Below are positions 52,534-59,656 of a stretch of DNA of 64,000 nt, one piece after another (position 1 is the stretch's first letter; every line of letters starts with the position of its first letter). The position numbers and the translations under genes are program-made. The notes beneath the pieces were generated by a model, which had not been told where the DNA came from, did not search any database, and saw only the letters and a program-made list of their open reading frames with translations. The DNA comes from Levilactobacillus zymae (GTDB taxonomy: Bacteria > Bacillota > Bacilli > Lactobacillales > Lactobacillaceae), in the NCBI RefSeq assembly GCF_032190635.1, contig NZ_JAVLAS010000001.1, positions 310,001 through 374,000 on the forward strand, written 5' to 3'.

Positions 52534-53604
52534 CTAGAAAGCGAGTTCCACGCCTAACCCCGGTCGTTCGCTTAGTTGGATGACATCGTGATGGGTTGTG
52601 AAGCCGGCGTCGCGGAGCCAGTCGGGCTGTTGAAACATGAGGAAACTATCTAGATCGCAATATGTAATGTTGGCGTGAGCGGCGGCAAAGTGGGCGGCCG
52701 CACAGATGGCAATGCTCGACTCGGCCATGCAGCCGATCATGCAGGGGACGCCGGCCGCGGCGGCCACGTGGTTGATCTGTTCGGCCCCCAGGATGCCGGC
52801 GGACTTCATGAGTTTGATGTTGATGAGGTCGGCTTCGTGGGCTTGAAGAACGGCAAAGGCGTCGTGGGCCGAATGAACGCTTTCGTCGAGCATGAGGCTC
52901 TGCGAAATATGTTGGCGAATGAGGGCGTTAGCAGGGTGTTGCCAGTACGGCAAGGGCTGCTCGATAACCTTTAAATTGGTGTGCTGGAAGCGATCCATGA
53001 CGTCGATCGTCTGCTTGGCGGTCCAGCCCTGGTTCGCGTCGACCTTAACCTCGACGCGGTCATCGACGACGGCCAGAATCTGCTGAATGGCCTGAATATC
53101 GGTCTGCACGTTGAGCCCGGTCTTAACTTTTAACTGGGTAAAACCGCGCGCAACGTCGCGTTGTGCTTCGGCGGCCATGGCGCTGGGCGTATCAATGGCA
53201 ATGGTGATATCCGTTTTAACCCGGTTTGCTTGGCCTCCGAGGAGTTGATACAGCGGGAGTCCGGTGGCTTTGCCCAGAAGGTCGTACAAAGCAATGTCGA
53301 TCCCCGCCTTTAAAGCGGTATGGCCTACGGTGAGGTGGTCCATGTCGGCGTGGCGCTGCTCAATATCGCGGGGGTCTTGCCCGATGAGGATGGGGCGAAA
53401 GTCGGCGAGGGCGAGTTTTTCGGTCGCGATGTTTTCCCCGGTCACGGGTTCGAAGGGACAGGCCTCGCCGTAGCCCACCAGCCCGGTGTCCGTGGTGATT
53501 TTTAGGATTAAAGATTCCATGGCCCGAATCTCGCCAAAGGTCACCTTGAAGGGCTTGGTCAGTTGGACCGAGACCGTTTTGCCAGTAATTTCGGTTATTT
53601 TCAT
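52534..53604 (-). CDS. Dipeptide epimerase (L-Ala-D/L-Glu epimerase-like, enolase superfamily)
   Basis: The 356-residue protein has the capping domain and the muconate-lactonising barrel: KVKTG (KxK catalytic Lys, ~162), VKVDANQGW and VIEQPL (metal Asp and Glu), LMLDESVHSA (third ligand), and INIKLMKSAG (second catalytic Lys). The C-terminal CMIGCMAESSIAICAAAHFA with its D-L-D-S-F motif is typical of dipeptide epimerases acting on murein-derived Ala-Glu. It is the first gene of the operon with oppA and the peptidase. RBS AAAGGAG. Confidence 0.92.
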   Translation of the reverse strand: MKITEITGKTVSVQLTKPFKVTFGEIRAMESLILKITTDTGLVGYGEACPFEPVTGENIATEKLALADFRPILIGQDPRDIEQRHADMDHLTVGHTALKAGIDIALYDLLGKATGLPLYQLLGGQANRVKTDITIAIDTPSAMAAEAQRDVARGFTQLKVKTGLNVQTDIQAIQQILAVVDDRVEVKVDANQGWTAKQTIDVMDRFQHTNLKVIEQPLPYWQHPANALIRQHISQSLMLDESVHSAHDAFAVLQAHEADLINIKLMKSAGILGAEQINHVAAAAGVPCMIGCMAESSIAICAAAHFAAAHANITYCDLDSFLMFQQPDWLRDAGFTTHHDVIQLSERPGLGVELAF

Positions 53605-53965
53605 TGTTTTGTAATTCTCCTTTCATAAATCTAATCATTTTTTAATGATTAAAGGGAATTTTATACCCGGACGAAAAAAATGTAAACCATAAATTTTTTT
53701 CAGGATAGGCGGGGCACATGGGACCAAGCACCTCAAAGTTACCGGCAATGGCTCCCGGCAGCGACGATCGGGTGGCGATTGTTTCATGTGAAACAACGGT
53801 GCGTGAGGGTTCATGAGCGTTGGGTGACCGGGCGTTTCGGCGGCCTGGGACTGGCTGGCCAAGTCTAAGGCAGATGTCCCCACCTAGTTCAAGGAAAATA
53901 GGGGGCCTAAGTGGCATTATGTAAGTCTTCGGAATTGGCTAAACTAGGGCTTAGGAGGTGACGAG
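53605..53965. other. Intergenic regulatory region upstream of the peptide operon
   Basis: About 360 bp between divergent genes. It holds the palindrome TAATCATTTTTTAATGATTA (53632-53651) close to the epimerase start (possible operator), parS-like site 5 (53780), and the AGGAGGTGACGAG RBS of the Mor-type gene. Frames on the minus strand in this stretch have no RBS and look random. Confidence 0.5.
53780..53795. promoter_or_regulatory. parS-like ParB/Spo0J binding site 5
   Basis: TGTTTCATGTGAAACA, identical to site 4; one mismatch to the parS consensus. No terminator lies next to it. Confidence 0.68.
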
Positions 53966-54241
53966 ATGGCGGAGAAAGTCGAAATTGCGGCGCTCCACAG
54001 TTTTTATCGGGGTCTAAGCGAACTGGTGGGGACCGAGGCCATGCTGGAGGTTTATCGCCATTATCGGGGCATTCAGATCAGTATACCGGTGCACCTCTAT
54101 GACCGTGATCTGGCCGCCCAGATGGTGTTGCGGGAATTTAATGGTAAGAATCAGCAGGCGTTAGCGCGCAAGTACGGGTATAGTGAGAAGTGGGTTAAGT
54201 CCGTGTTGCGCCGGACGACCAAACACAAGGGGGAATTATAA
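53966..54241 (+). CDS. Mor-family transcriptional regulator-like protein
   Basis: The 91-residue protein resembles Mor (middle operon regulator of phage Mu) family members: a dimerisation helix (GLSELVGTEAMLEVYRHYRG), IQISIPVHLYDRDLAAQMVL and a C-terminal helix-turn-helix (FNGKNQQALARKYGYSEKWV KSVLRR). Such small regulators occur in Firmicute mobile or competence regions and act as activators. RBS TAGGAGG. It is coupled to the next gene by adjacent stop and start (TAA-ATG). Confidence 0.83.
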   Translation: MAEKVEIAALHSFYRGLSELVGTEAMLEVYRHYRGIQISIPVHLYDRDLAAQMVLREFNGKNQQALARKYGYSEKWVKSVLRRTTKHKGEL

Positions 54242-54547
54242 ATGTCATTTATCGTTTTGGTGATTTTAGTCGGTGGGGGCGCTTGGATCGCCCACGCGAA
54301 GTTTCACGTCAGCTGGGGTCAGGTCTGGGGCAGTATTGGTGCGGTGGCGTTTCTGCTAGTACGCTGGGCCTTCAAACAGGAACACGAAGAACATCAACAA
54401 GTCCACGAACGGGTGCGCCGGTTAAGTACTTATAACAATGAAGAATTAAAAGATCACGCCAACAACTATAGTTATTCGCCCCAAGAGCGCAGTGCGGCGC
54501 GCCACGAATTAGAAGAGCGACGTAAAAATGGGACGGGACCGTTCTAA
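54242..54547 (+). CDS. Small membrane-anchored protein with acidic/basic tail
   Basis: The 101-residue protein has an N-terminal hydrophobic segment (IVLVILVGGGAWIAHAKFHV) and a second one (WGSIGAVAFLLVRWAF), followed by a charged helical tail (KQEHEEHQQVHERVRRLSTY, SPQERSAARHELEERRKNG). I do not recognise the family. It starts directly after the Mor-type gene and is surely co-transcribed with it. Confidence 0.72.
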   Translation: MSFIVLVILVGGGAWIAHAKFHVSWGQVWGSIGAVAFLLVRWAFKQEHEEHQQVHERVRRLSTYNNEELKDHANNYSYSPQERSAARHELEERRKNGTGPF

Positions 54548-54603
54548 TGCGGTACACTAAAGGGGATTCATGATCAAGTTAGCTAATCAGAGGAGGAGAA
54601 TTG

Positions 54604-55035
54604 ATGACACGTTTGAACAACCTGGCCTTAGTGGCCTTAACGACCATGGCCCTAGGGACCGTTTCGACGACCACGGCCAGTGCGGCAACTTGGCATACGG
54701 GGACACCCAAGGCACTGCGCGGGAAGTTCCAGGACCGGCATAAGACCGCGGCTCAGGGATTTGCGACCGAATATACCTTTACCGCCAAGAAGTTTCTGTG
54801 GGGGATCTCGAATATGCCACTGCAGACGCATAGCCGGTTACGCTACCGGAAGCTGGGCGCACATGTGTACCGGTTAAAGGGACACGTCGCGCATCGCGGC
54901 ATTGTGTTGGCAATGACTCGCGATTACGTGATTTATAAGAAGGGGAAGACCCTCAAGCTCACTTATTACAGCGACTACCGCAAGATGGGCTTTAAGAAGG
55001 TTCCGGTGGCTCATCAAGTGACGCACTTTAACTAA
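54604..55035 (+). CDS. Small secreted protein, AATWH(S/T)GTPK family, copy 2
   Basis: The 143-residue protein (ATG 54604, RBS AGGAGGAGAATTG) has a signal peptide ending TTTASA and then ATWHTGTPKALRGKFQDRHK, as in the protein at 34008-33571, followed by a basic chain with YTFTAKKFLWGISNMPLQTH. Length and layout match copy 1, while the remaining sequence is strongly diverged. Function unknown; secreted and positively charged. Confidence 0.78.
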   Translation: MTRLNNLALVALTTMALGTVSTTTASAATWHTGTPKALRGKFQDRHKTAAQGFATEYTFTAKKFLWGISNMPLQTHSRLRYRKLGAHVYRLKGHVAHRGIVLAMTRDYVIYKKGKTLKLTYYSDYRKMGFKKVPVAHQVTHFN

Positions 55036-55060
55036 GCTCGTTTGAAACTCAGTGTAAATT

Positions 55061-55102
55061 AAAGACGACTGCTAAGAATTTGGTTTCTTAGCAGTCGTCT
55101 TT
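55061..55102. terminator. Bidirectional terminator
   Basis: AAAGACGACTGCTAAGAA and TTCTTAGCAGTCGTCTTT form an 18-bp perfect stem between convergent genes. Confidence 0.93.
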
Positions 55103-55121
55103 ATTTAGACGCTCAATCCCA

Positions 55122-56051
55122 TTAACGGGCGACCTGGCTTAGGCCGTTAGCGTAATTTAACTTCATTCCACGTTGGGTGTTCGGCAGGTAAACGTTGTAG
55201 CGAATCCGGTTCGACCCGATGGATTGCATCTGCATCTTCACGCCTCTAGCCAGCAGTTCGTGGCCCTTGAAGACGGGGGTGACGCGGTAACGCACGTAAT
55301 GCTTGGGACTGGCTTTGAGGTAGGCAGCCACCTTGTTTTCGTAGGTGGTCATCCCGGGATCGTTGAGTTGCCGCGTCCCGGTGATCAGATTCTTCAGATT
55401 ATTGTTTTGACCGGTCAGTTGGTACCCGATGAGGTGGCACCGGTTGTACAGCCAGCCCGTCTTGATGCGCTTGTTGTGCCACGCGGTCGGGTTGACGGAT
55501 AGGACTTGACGCTGCCCCTTCGGCATCAACTTCCGGTTTAGCAGGGCGTTGGCCGCCGTGGCGCGGTTATAGCCGTCCAGGTTGCCGTAGGTTTGCCAAG
55601 CGCCGTGCTTGGTCGAGAGGGTGGCTCGACTGAAGCCCGGGTGATTGTGGTTGATCACCTTGACGTGGTAGGTTTTGGCCCCCACGGTGTAGGTGCCCTG
55701 GGGTTTGACCGCGGCGCGAGCCGTGACCTTTTTAGCGGTGCGCTTGCGGGTCACCTTTTTGCGCGTGACCCGCTTGACCGTCCGGCGTTTAGCCGGGGCC
55801 TTTTCGGTTGCCGAGAGGGTCAAACCGCGTTGCTTCGCCGTTTTCAGCGAGACCGCGTAGACCTTCTTGGCTCGGTTTAAGCCCCGGTCGTGCCGTTTGT
55901 AAAAGTAGTGTTTCCCCGTCCGGGTGACGTAGACCGTAGTGGCGTGCGCCAGGGTGGGTGGGGTGACGGCGGTAGTGGTAACTAGTCCCCCGACGATTAA
56001 CATCATCGCCAGAACCCACTTCACCCAGATAGCCGGTTTAGTTTGCATCAT
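55122..56051 (-). CDS. Secreted DNA/RNA non-specific endonuclease (EndA/NucA-like)
   Basis: The ~309-residue protein has a signal peptide (VKWVLAMMLIVGGLVTTTAV), a very basic linker (KRRTVKRVTRKKVTRKRTAK), then the beta-beta-alpha metal nuclease domain: NLDGYNRATAANALLNRKLM, LYNRCHLIGYQLTGQNNNLK (the His-Leu-Ile and Asn metal-site motif; DRGH-like position reads NRCH) and NLITGTRQLNDPGMTTYENK. It is probably exported and degrades extracellular DNA. The RBS AGGAGGAACC decides the start at ATG 56051 (or 56048). Confidence 0.88.
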   Translation of the reverse strand: MMQTKPAIWVKWVLAMMLIVGGLVTTTAVTPPTLAHATTVYVTRTGKHYFYKRHDRGLNRAKKVYAVSLKTAKQRGLTLSATEKAPAKRRTVKRVTRKKVTRKRTAKKVTARAAVKPQGTYTVGAKTYHVKVINHNHPGFSRATLSTKHGAWQTYGNLDGYNRATAANALLNRKLMPKGQRQVLSVNPTAWHNKRIKTGWLYNRCHLIGYQLTGQNNNLKNLITGTRQLNDPGMTTYENKVAAYLKASPKHYVRYRVTPVFKGHELLARGVKMQMQSIGSNRIRYNVYLPNTQRGMKLNYANGLSQVAR

Positions 56052-56256
56052 GGTTCCTCCTCCAAGATTAACTAGCGAATTCAATTCGCCTCAACACTAC
56101 TTATTTTATAGCAAGAATTATGCAAATGCTATCACAATTCGACGCCGGCTTTTGGTTCGATTAGCTGAAGCTTAATTAAGTGAAAGAACCAGCGGTTGAG
56201 GTTCTCGGCCAGACCGCCTATAATGCGTTTATTGTGAATAACTAAGAGGTGTAAAT

Positions 56257-56577
56257 ATGAAGAAAACAAGCATTGTGACGTATCCCGCTGTCTTTATCGC
56301 TGACGACGCCGATGGCTACACGGTCATCTTCCCCGACATCGTCGACGCCGTTACCGGTGGTCAGGATCTGGGCGAAAGCCTGGTGAACGCCACCGCGACG
56401 CTGGGCCGGTTCCTGGTGGATCATCAAGGAAACCTGCCCGTTGCTAGTACCATGACGGAGTTAGCTCACCGTTATCCCGCTGATTTCATTCAGTTCGTTG
56501 CCGTTGATCTGAGTAACGTGGCTACCCAGCCAGTCGAGGCTGATGTGAGCGTGTTACCCTTAAATTTAGCTAAGTAA
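56257..56577 (+). CDS. HicB-like antitoxin-type protein (no HicA seen)
   Basis: The 106-residue protein has the HicB partial RNase-H-like fold: YPAVFIADDADGYTVIFPDI, VTGGQDLGESLVNATATLGR. The C-terminal part lacks an obvious DNA-binding helix. No HicA toxin ORF (a small dsRBD-like basic protein) is adjacent on either side. Stand-alone HicB proteins are common in lactobacilli and may be regulatory remnants. A weak RBS (AAGAGGTG) precedes the ATG. Confidence 0.8.
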   Translation: MKKTSIVTYPAVFIADDADGYTVIFPDIVDAVTGGQDLGESLVNATATLGRFLVDHQGNLPVASTMTELAHRYPADFIQFVAVDLSNVATQPVEADVSVLPLNLAK

Positions 56578-56606
56578 CCTCCCCCAAGGCCTTACCTAAA
56601 AAAAGT

Positions 56607-56644
56607 AAATCCCCCGCCGACCAATCCGGTCAGCGGGGGATTTT
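56607..56644. terminator. Bidirectional terminator
   Basis: AAATCCCCCGC and GCGGGGGATTT form an 11-bp stem with inner CCG pairs, between the convergent hicB-like and DUF1048 genes. Confidence 0.88.
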
Positions 56645-56647
56645 AAG

Positions 56648-56989
56648 TTACTGCTGATTTTCGATGGCCGCGACGCGTTGGCGCAGCCGGTTCTGGTAGG
56701 TAATCAACCAGAGGTCGTTGGGGTATTGGGCCATGATGGCGTCGCAGAATTTGACAGGGTCGTCCCCGATGATTTGGGCGACGGGCACCTGGTCGGCGGC
56801 GCTTTCTTCGAAGAGGTGCAGGATGGCTTCCAGGGCGTCCAGGAAGCCTTCGCCCTTGGCAAAGTTCCACATGTACTTTTCCAGGGCCTGCAGGGTGGCG
56901 GCGTAGGGTTGCGGTAGGGCCGCCACGTCGCGTTGGAACTGGTGATAGCGTTTTTTATCGCCGATGAGCTTTTGTAAAATATTCGCCAT
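56648..56989 (-). CDS. DUF1048-family protein
   Basis: The 113-residue helical cytosolic protein (NILQKLIGDKKRYHQFQRDV, LDALEAILHLFEESAADQ) matches the DUF1048 family found beside PadR regulators. ATG 56989 is preferred (RBS AAAGGAG); it overlaps the padR-like gene by 4 nt. DUF1048 proteins are thought to act with the PadR partner, but the mechanism is not established. Confidence 0.85.
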   Translation of the reverse strand: MANILQKLIGDKKRYHQFQRDVAALPQPYAATLQALEKYMWNFAKGEGFLDALEAILHLFEESAADQVPVAQIIGDDPVKFCDAIMAQYPNDLWLITYQNRLRQRVAAIENQQ

Positions 56990-56991
56990 GC

Positions 56992-57312
56992 TTAGCGCTC
57001 CTTTAATTGCGTCATTTTTTGAGCTAGGAAGTCCCACTTGGTCCAGAAATCCTGGAGGTAGGCCTCCCCAGCGGCGTTGAGTTGATAAAATTTCCGTTGG
57101 GGTCCAACGGCGGATTTGCGTCGTTCCACCGTTAGAAGCCCCTTCTTTTCGAGCCGTAAGAGGACCGTGTAGACGGTGCCCTCGACGATGTCGTCGAAAC
57201 CCAATTCGCTCAGATAGTGGGTAATCTCGTAACCGTAAGTCTCGCCGCGGCTGATGTGTTGGAGCACGATGCCCTCCAGTGAGCCTTTGAGTAATTCCGT
57301 TAAACCTTGCAC
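56992..57312 (-). CDS. PadR-family transcriptional regulator
   Basis: The 106-residue PadR protein (GTG start, RBS AAGGAGG) has LLKGSLEGIVLQHISRGETY, then GYEITHYLSELGFDDIVEGT (wing helices) and a C-terminal dimerisation helix. It forms an operon with DUF1048. Its promoter (57367) contains a repeated ATAGTA/TACTAT pattern that recurs upstream of the XrtG locus (59128), so it may also control that locus. Confidence 0.92.
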   Translation of the reverse strand: MQGLTELLKGSLEGIVLQHISRGETYGYEITHYLSELGFDDIVEGTVYTVLLRLEKKGLLTVERRKSAVGPQRKFYQLNAAGEAYLQDFWTKWDFLAQKMTQLKER

Positions 57313-57366
57313 GGGTGCACCTCCTTGGGGATGAATGAACTACATTGCGTAACTGAGTACTGCTAT

Positions 57367-57395
57367 ATAGTATAACAATATAGTACTGCTGTCAA
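57367..57395 (-). promoter_or_regulatory. padR promoter with operator-like dyad
   Basis: On the minus strand TTGACA (57395-57390), 17-bp spacer, TACTAT (57372-57367). The spacer and flanks carry AGTACTATAT and ATATAGCAGTACT repeats, a likely autoregulatory PadR operator. Confidence 0.75.
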
Positions 57396-57409
57396 GCAGG
57401 GAACTAATC

Positions 57410-57452
57410 AAAAACACCACCCAGTTGGCGGTAAGCCACTGAGCGGTGTTTT
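57410..57452. terminator. Terminator of the GT-C-like membrane protein gene
   Basis: AAAACACC and GGTGTTTT enclose a GGC/GCC inner stem, just downstream of the minus-strand gene ending at 57456. Confidence 0.75.
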
Positions 57453-57455
57453 AAA

Positions 57456-59048
57456 TTAATCGGTTTGGGGGGTCGGTTTAACCCCGTTAAATTGATTGAC
57501 CAGTAACCGAACCGTGGCCCGACTACGGTTGGCAGCGAGGGTGGCCAATAATAGGAAGCAGGGGAGGTACTGGATCAGGTAGCGACTCCGGCCCCCTTCG
57601 AAGAGCAGTAGAAACATGAAGCCCCCGATGAGGGAGAGCCGCAGAACCTCGCGGAACCCGCGTTGGTCGCCCCAACCCAGCGCAATCAAGGTCAACAAGC
57701 CGACCCACCAGACCTGCGCGATGAAGCGAAAGTCGGCGATGTGGGTGCCGTAGAGGTAAATGTAATTCTTGAACTTGTTCGCTAATCCGTGCTGGCTGGG
57801 TTTCTGATTCTCCCGGAAGAAGTGCCCTTCCTTGAGCCAGCCGAAGGTACCATCGGCCGTGTTATTACGCTGTTTAAGGACCAGAAACTTCAGGTAACCC
57901 AGTGGTCCCAGCTGTTTTAACCGGCTGACCAGCATCTTTTGGGAATAGGCCGTTTTTTGTTCAGCCGTGGGGAGGACCGCCATGGCGATGGCCTGTTTTT
58001 CGCTGTAGCCACCTTCACCGTAGACCCCCATGGCCGCAAAGTGGATGGCGGGAATCGCCCGCGACTTATCGATCTGGATATAGTCTTGGTGTTGCACGGC
58101 CCGGTTGATGGTCAGGTAGGTGCCGCCCGCGGTGAGGCTGGCCAAAAGGAGCACCCCGGCGGTAAGGGCGATCCCGTGGCCGGTGAGTAGCCGGTCTTGC
58201 GTCAGCCAGGTCAACCCCGCGACAATGATCATCGCGATGACGGGGATGATCGCCGAGGGCTTAATAAAGTAGGTGATGGCGATGGTGATGCCCAACACGG
58301 CTGCGGTGGCCCACTTTCCCAGCAAGGGGACGGTGGGGTGGCCGATGAGAGCGGCGCAGAGTAGCATCAATGAAACGAAGGGCAGCACCCAGGCGTCGGT
58401 GTAGGGCATCAAAATGCTGGGGAACACGGCCAACCACGCCGCGTGTAGGTACAAGCTGACGCCCAGATAGCGGCGCTTAAGCACCACTACGGTGAGCAGG
58501 TTCAAGAGGGCCGACAAATCCACCATGCCCAGCGTGAGGTAGTCGAAAAATTGCCAGGAGGTTTGACCGGTGTGCACCACCAGCCAACGCATGGCCAACA
58601 TAATGGGGAGGTTGTTTTGGTTCAGGCTGTAGTAGGCGGTTACCCCGGTTTCCAGGACGTGACGGGGGCTCACGGCGGCGTAGTGCAACATGCCGGCGTC
58701 AAAACCACTGACGGGGTGCACGTAGGTGACAAAAACGATCTGCCAGACCACCACGGCCACCAGTAAGCTCCCGGCTACCCACAATTGATGATCCACGAAG
58801 AGCCGTTTAGCCAGGTGGCGACAGCGGGGGTAGGCCCAAAGCGCGAGGCTACCACCTAACAGGACCAACACGAAACCAGTGGTGACCCAGGTGGTGCTGG
58901 TCCCGAACGTCCAATTATCACCAATGGTCAGGTTGGTCGAGGTCCAGGCGAAAAATAAAGTTAATAGGAAGAGCACGTGCCAGAAAAAGTTAATGGTCCG
59001 GTGCCCCAACGTGGCGAGTATATCCACAACGAGGACTCCTGTCTTCAC
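57456..59048 (-). CDS. Multispanning membrane protein of the XrtG locus (GT-C/PMT-like)
   Basis: The 530-residue protein has about 12 hydrophobic segments and a large first outer loop with YVHPVSGFDAGMLHYAAVSP, the kind of Asp-bearing loop seen in GT-C glycosyltransferases that use lipid-linked sugars. It probably equals the conserved Firmicute membrane protein family described near exosortase-G genes (established knowledge, family number not verified). It is divergent to the PTPS-like gene, with a shared 150-bp promoter region. Likely role: transfer of a glycan or lipid-linked group to the Firmicu-CTERM protein or wall (inference). Confidence 0.75.
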   Translation of the reverse strand: MKTGVLVVDILATLGHRTINFFWHVLFLLTLFFAWTSTNLTIGDNWTFGTSTTWVTTGFVLVLLGGSLALWAYPRCRHLAKRLFVDHQLWVAGSLLVAVVVWQIVFVTYVHPVSGFDAGMLHYAAVSPRHVLETGVTAYYSLNQNNLPIMLAMRWLVVHTGQTSWQFFDYLTLGMVDLSALLNLLTVVVLKRRYLGVSLYLHAAWLAVFPSILMPYTDAWVLPFVSLMLLCAALIGHPTVPLLGKWATAAVLGITIAITYFIKPSAIIPVIAMIIVAGLTWLTQDRLLTGHGIALTAGVLLLASLTAGGTYLTINRAVQHQDYIQIDKSRAIPAIHFAAMGVYGEGGYSEKQAIAMAVLPTAEQKTAYSQKMLVSRLKQLGPLGYLKFLVLKQRNNTADGTFGWLKEGHFFRENQKPSQHGLANKFKNYIYLYGTHIADFRFIAQVWWVGLLTLIALGWGDQRGFREVLRLSLIGGFMFLLLFEGGRSRYLIQYLPCFLLLATLAANRSRATVRLLVNQFNGVKPTPQTD

Positions 59049-59127
59049 GCTGTTCGGGTGGGTTAGATTTTAGCCCCAACGACTAACAGCGTGCATCTAT
59101 AGTTATCTGCACAAAATTATACCACTT

Positions 59128-59170
59128 ATAGTAGTACACTATTGTCAAAGTAAGTATATTAAACTAAGAT
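59128..59170 (+). promoter_or_regulatory. Promoter of the XrtG operon with PadR-like dyad
   Basis: TTGTCA (59142-59147), 17-bp spacer, TAAGAT (59165-59170). The dyad ATAGTAGTACACTAT (59128-59142) overlaps the -35 region and resembles the padR promoter repeats at 57367. Confidence 0.6.
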
Positions 59171-59205
59171 AGCAGTGAGGTCATATTTTTACGGGAGGCG
59201 ATGGA

Positions 59206-59604
59206 ATGGTTAAACACCGGACCTATAAAATCAAGTCCTACGTGAATGCCAGTCACGCGATTCGCTGGGCCACGGGCTCGGGGAAGAAGCACACGCACAC
59301 CTGGGAAATCGTTTGCGAGTTGCATACGATTGATGAGATGGTTGCCTTCTACGATATCGAAAAGAATTTACATCAAGTCTTGGATGGGTTATCGGGTAAG
59401 TTTTTAAACGATTTACCGGAATTCAAGACGGTTAATCCGACCGTGGAAAACGTGACGGAGTACCTCTTTACGAAGATCGATAAGACGTTACGCGAGAATG
59501 GTGCCCAGCTGTTGCGCATCGAAGTGAGTGATTCGCCGATTCGGGCCTACTGCATCGATGTACGGGACTGGCAGACTAAGGACGTTGATGATCAAGCTAA
59601 GTAA
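59206..59604 (+). CDS. 6-pyruvoyl-tetrahydropterin synthase (QueD)-related protein of the XrtG locus
   Basis: The 132-residue T-fold protein contains SYVNASHAIRWATGSGKKHT HTWEI, where the His residues match the zinc site of PTPS/QueD, and NPTVENVTEYLFTKIDKTL with the conserved Glu. The catalytic Cys-rich loop of true QueD is not evident. A PTPS-related family is a known neighbour of exosortase G in Firmicutes. Its role there is unknown; a small-molecule cofactor or modification is conceivable. RBS CGGGAGGCG. Confidence 0.85.
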   Translation: MVKHRTYKIKSYVNASHAIRWATGSGKKHTHTWEIVCELHTIDEMVAFYDIEKNLHQVLDGLSGKFLNDLPEFKTVNPTVENVTEYLFTKIDKTLRENGAQLLRIEVSDSPIRAYCIDVRDWQTKDVDDQAK

Positions 59605-59656
59605 GGTAATTTGGGTAAACACACGTCAGCAATTTAAGTATGGGGAGGAATCAACC

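Noticed and set aside
53642..53917. Two small overlapping minus-strand frames upstream of the peptide operon
   Set aside because: No RBS, no conserved motif, and they cover the parS-like site and promoter region.
56257..56577. Complete HicAB toxin-antitoxin system
   Set aside because: Only the HicB-like protein is present; neither neighbour encodes a HicA-type protein.
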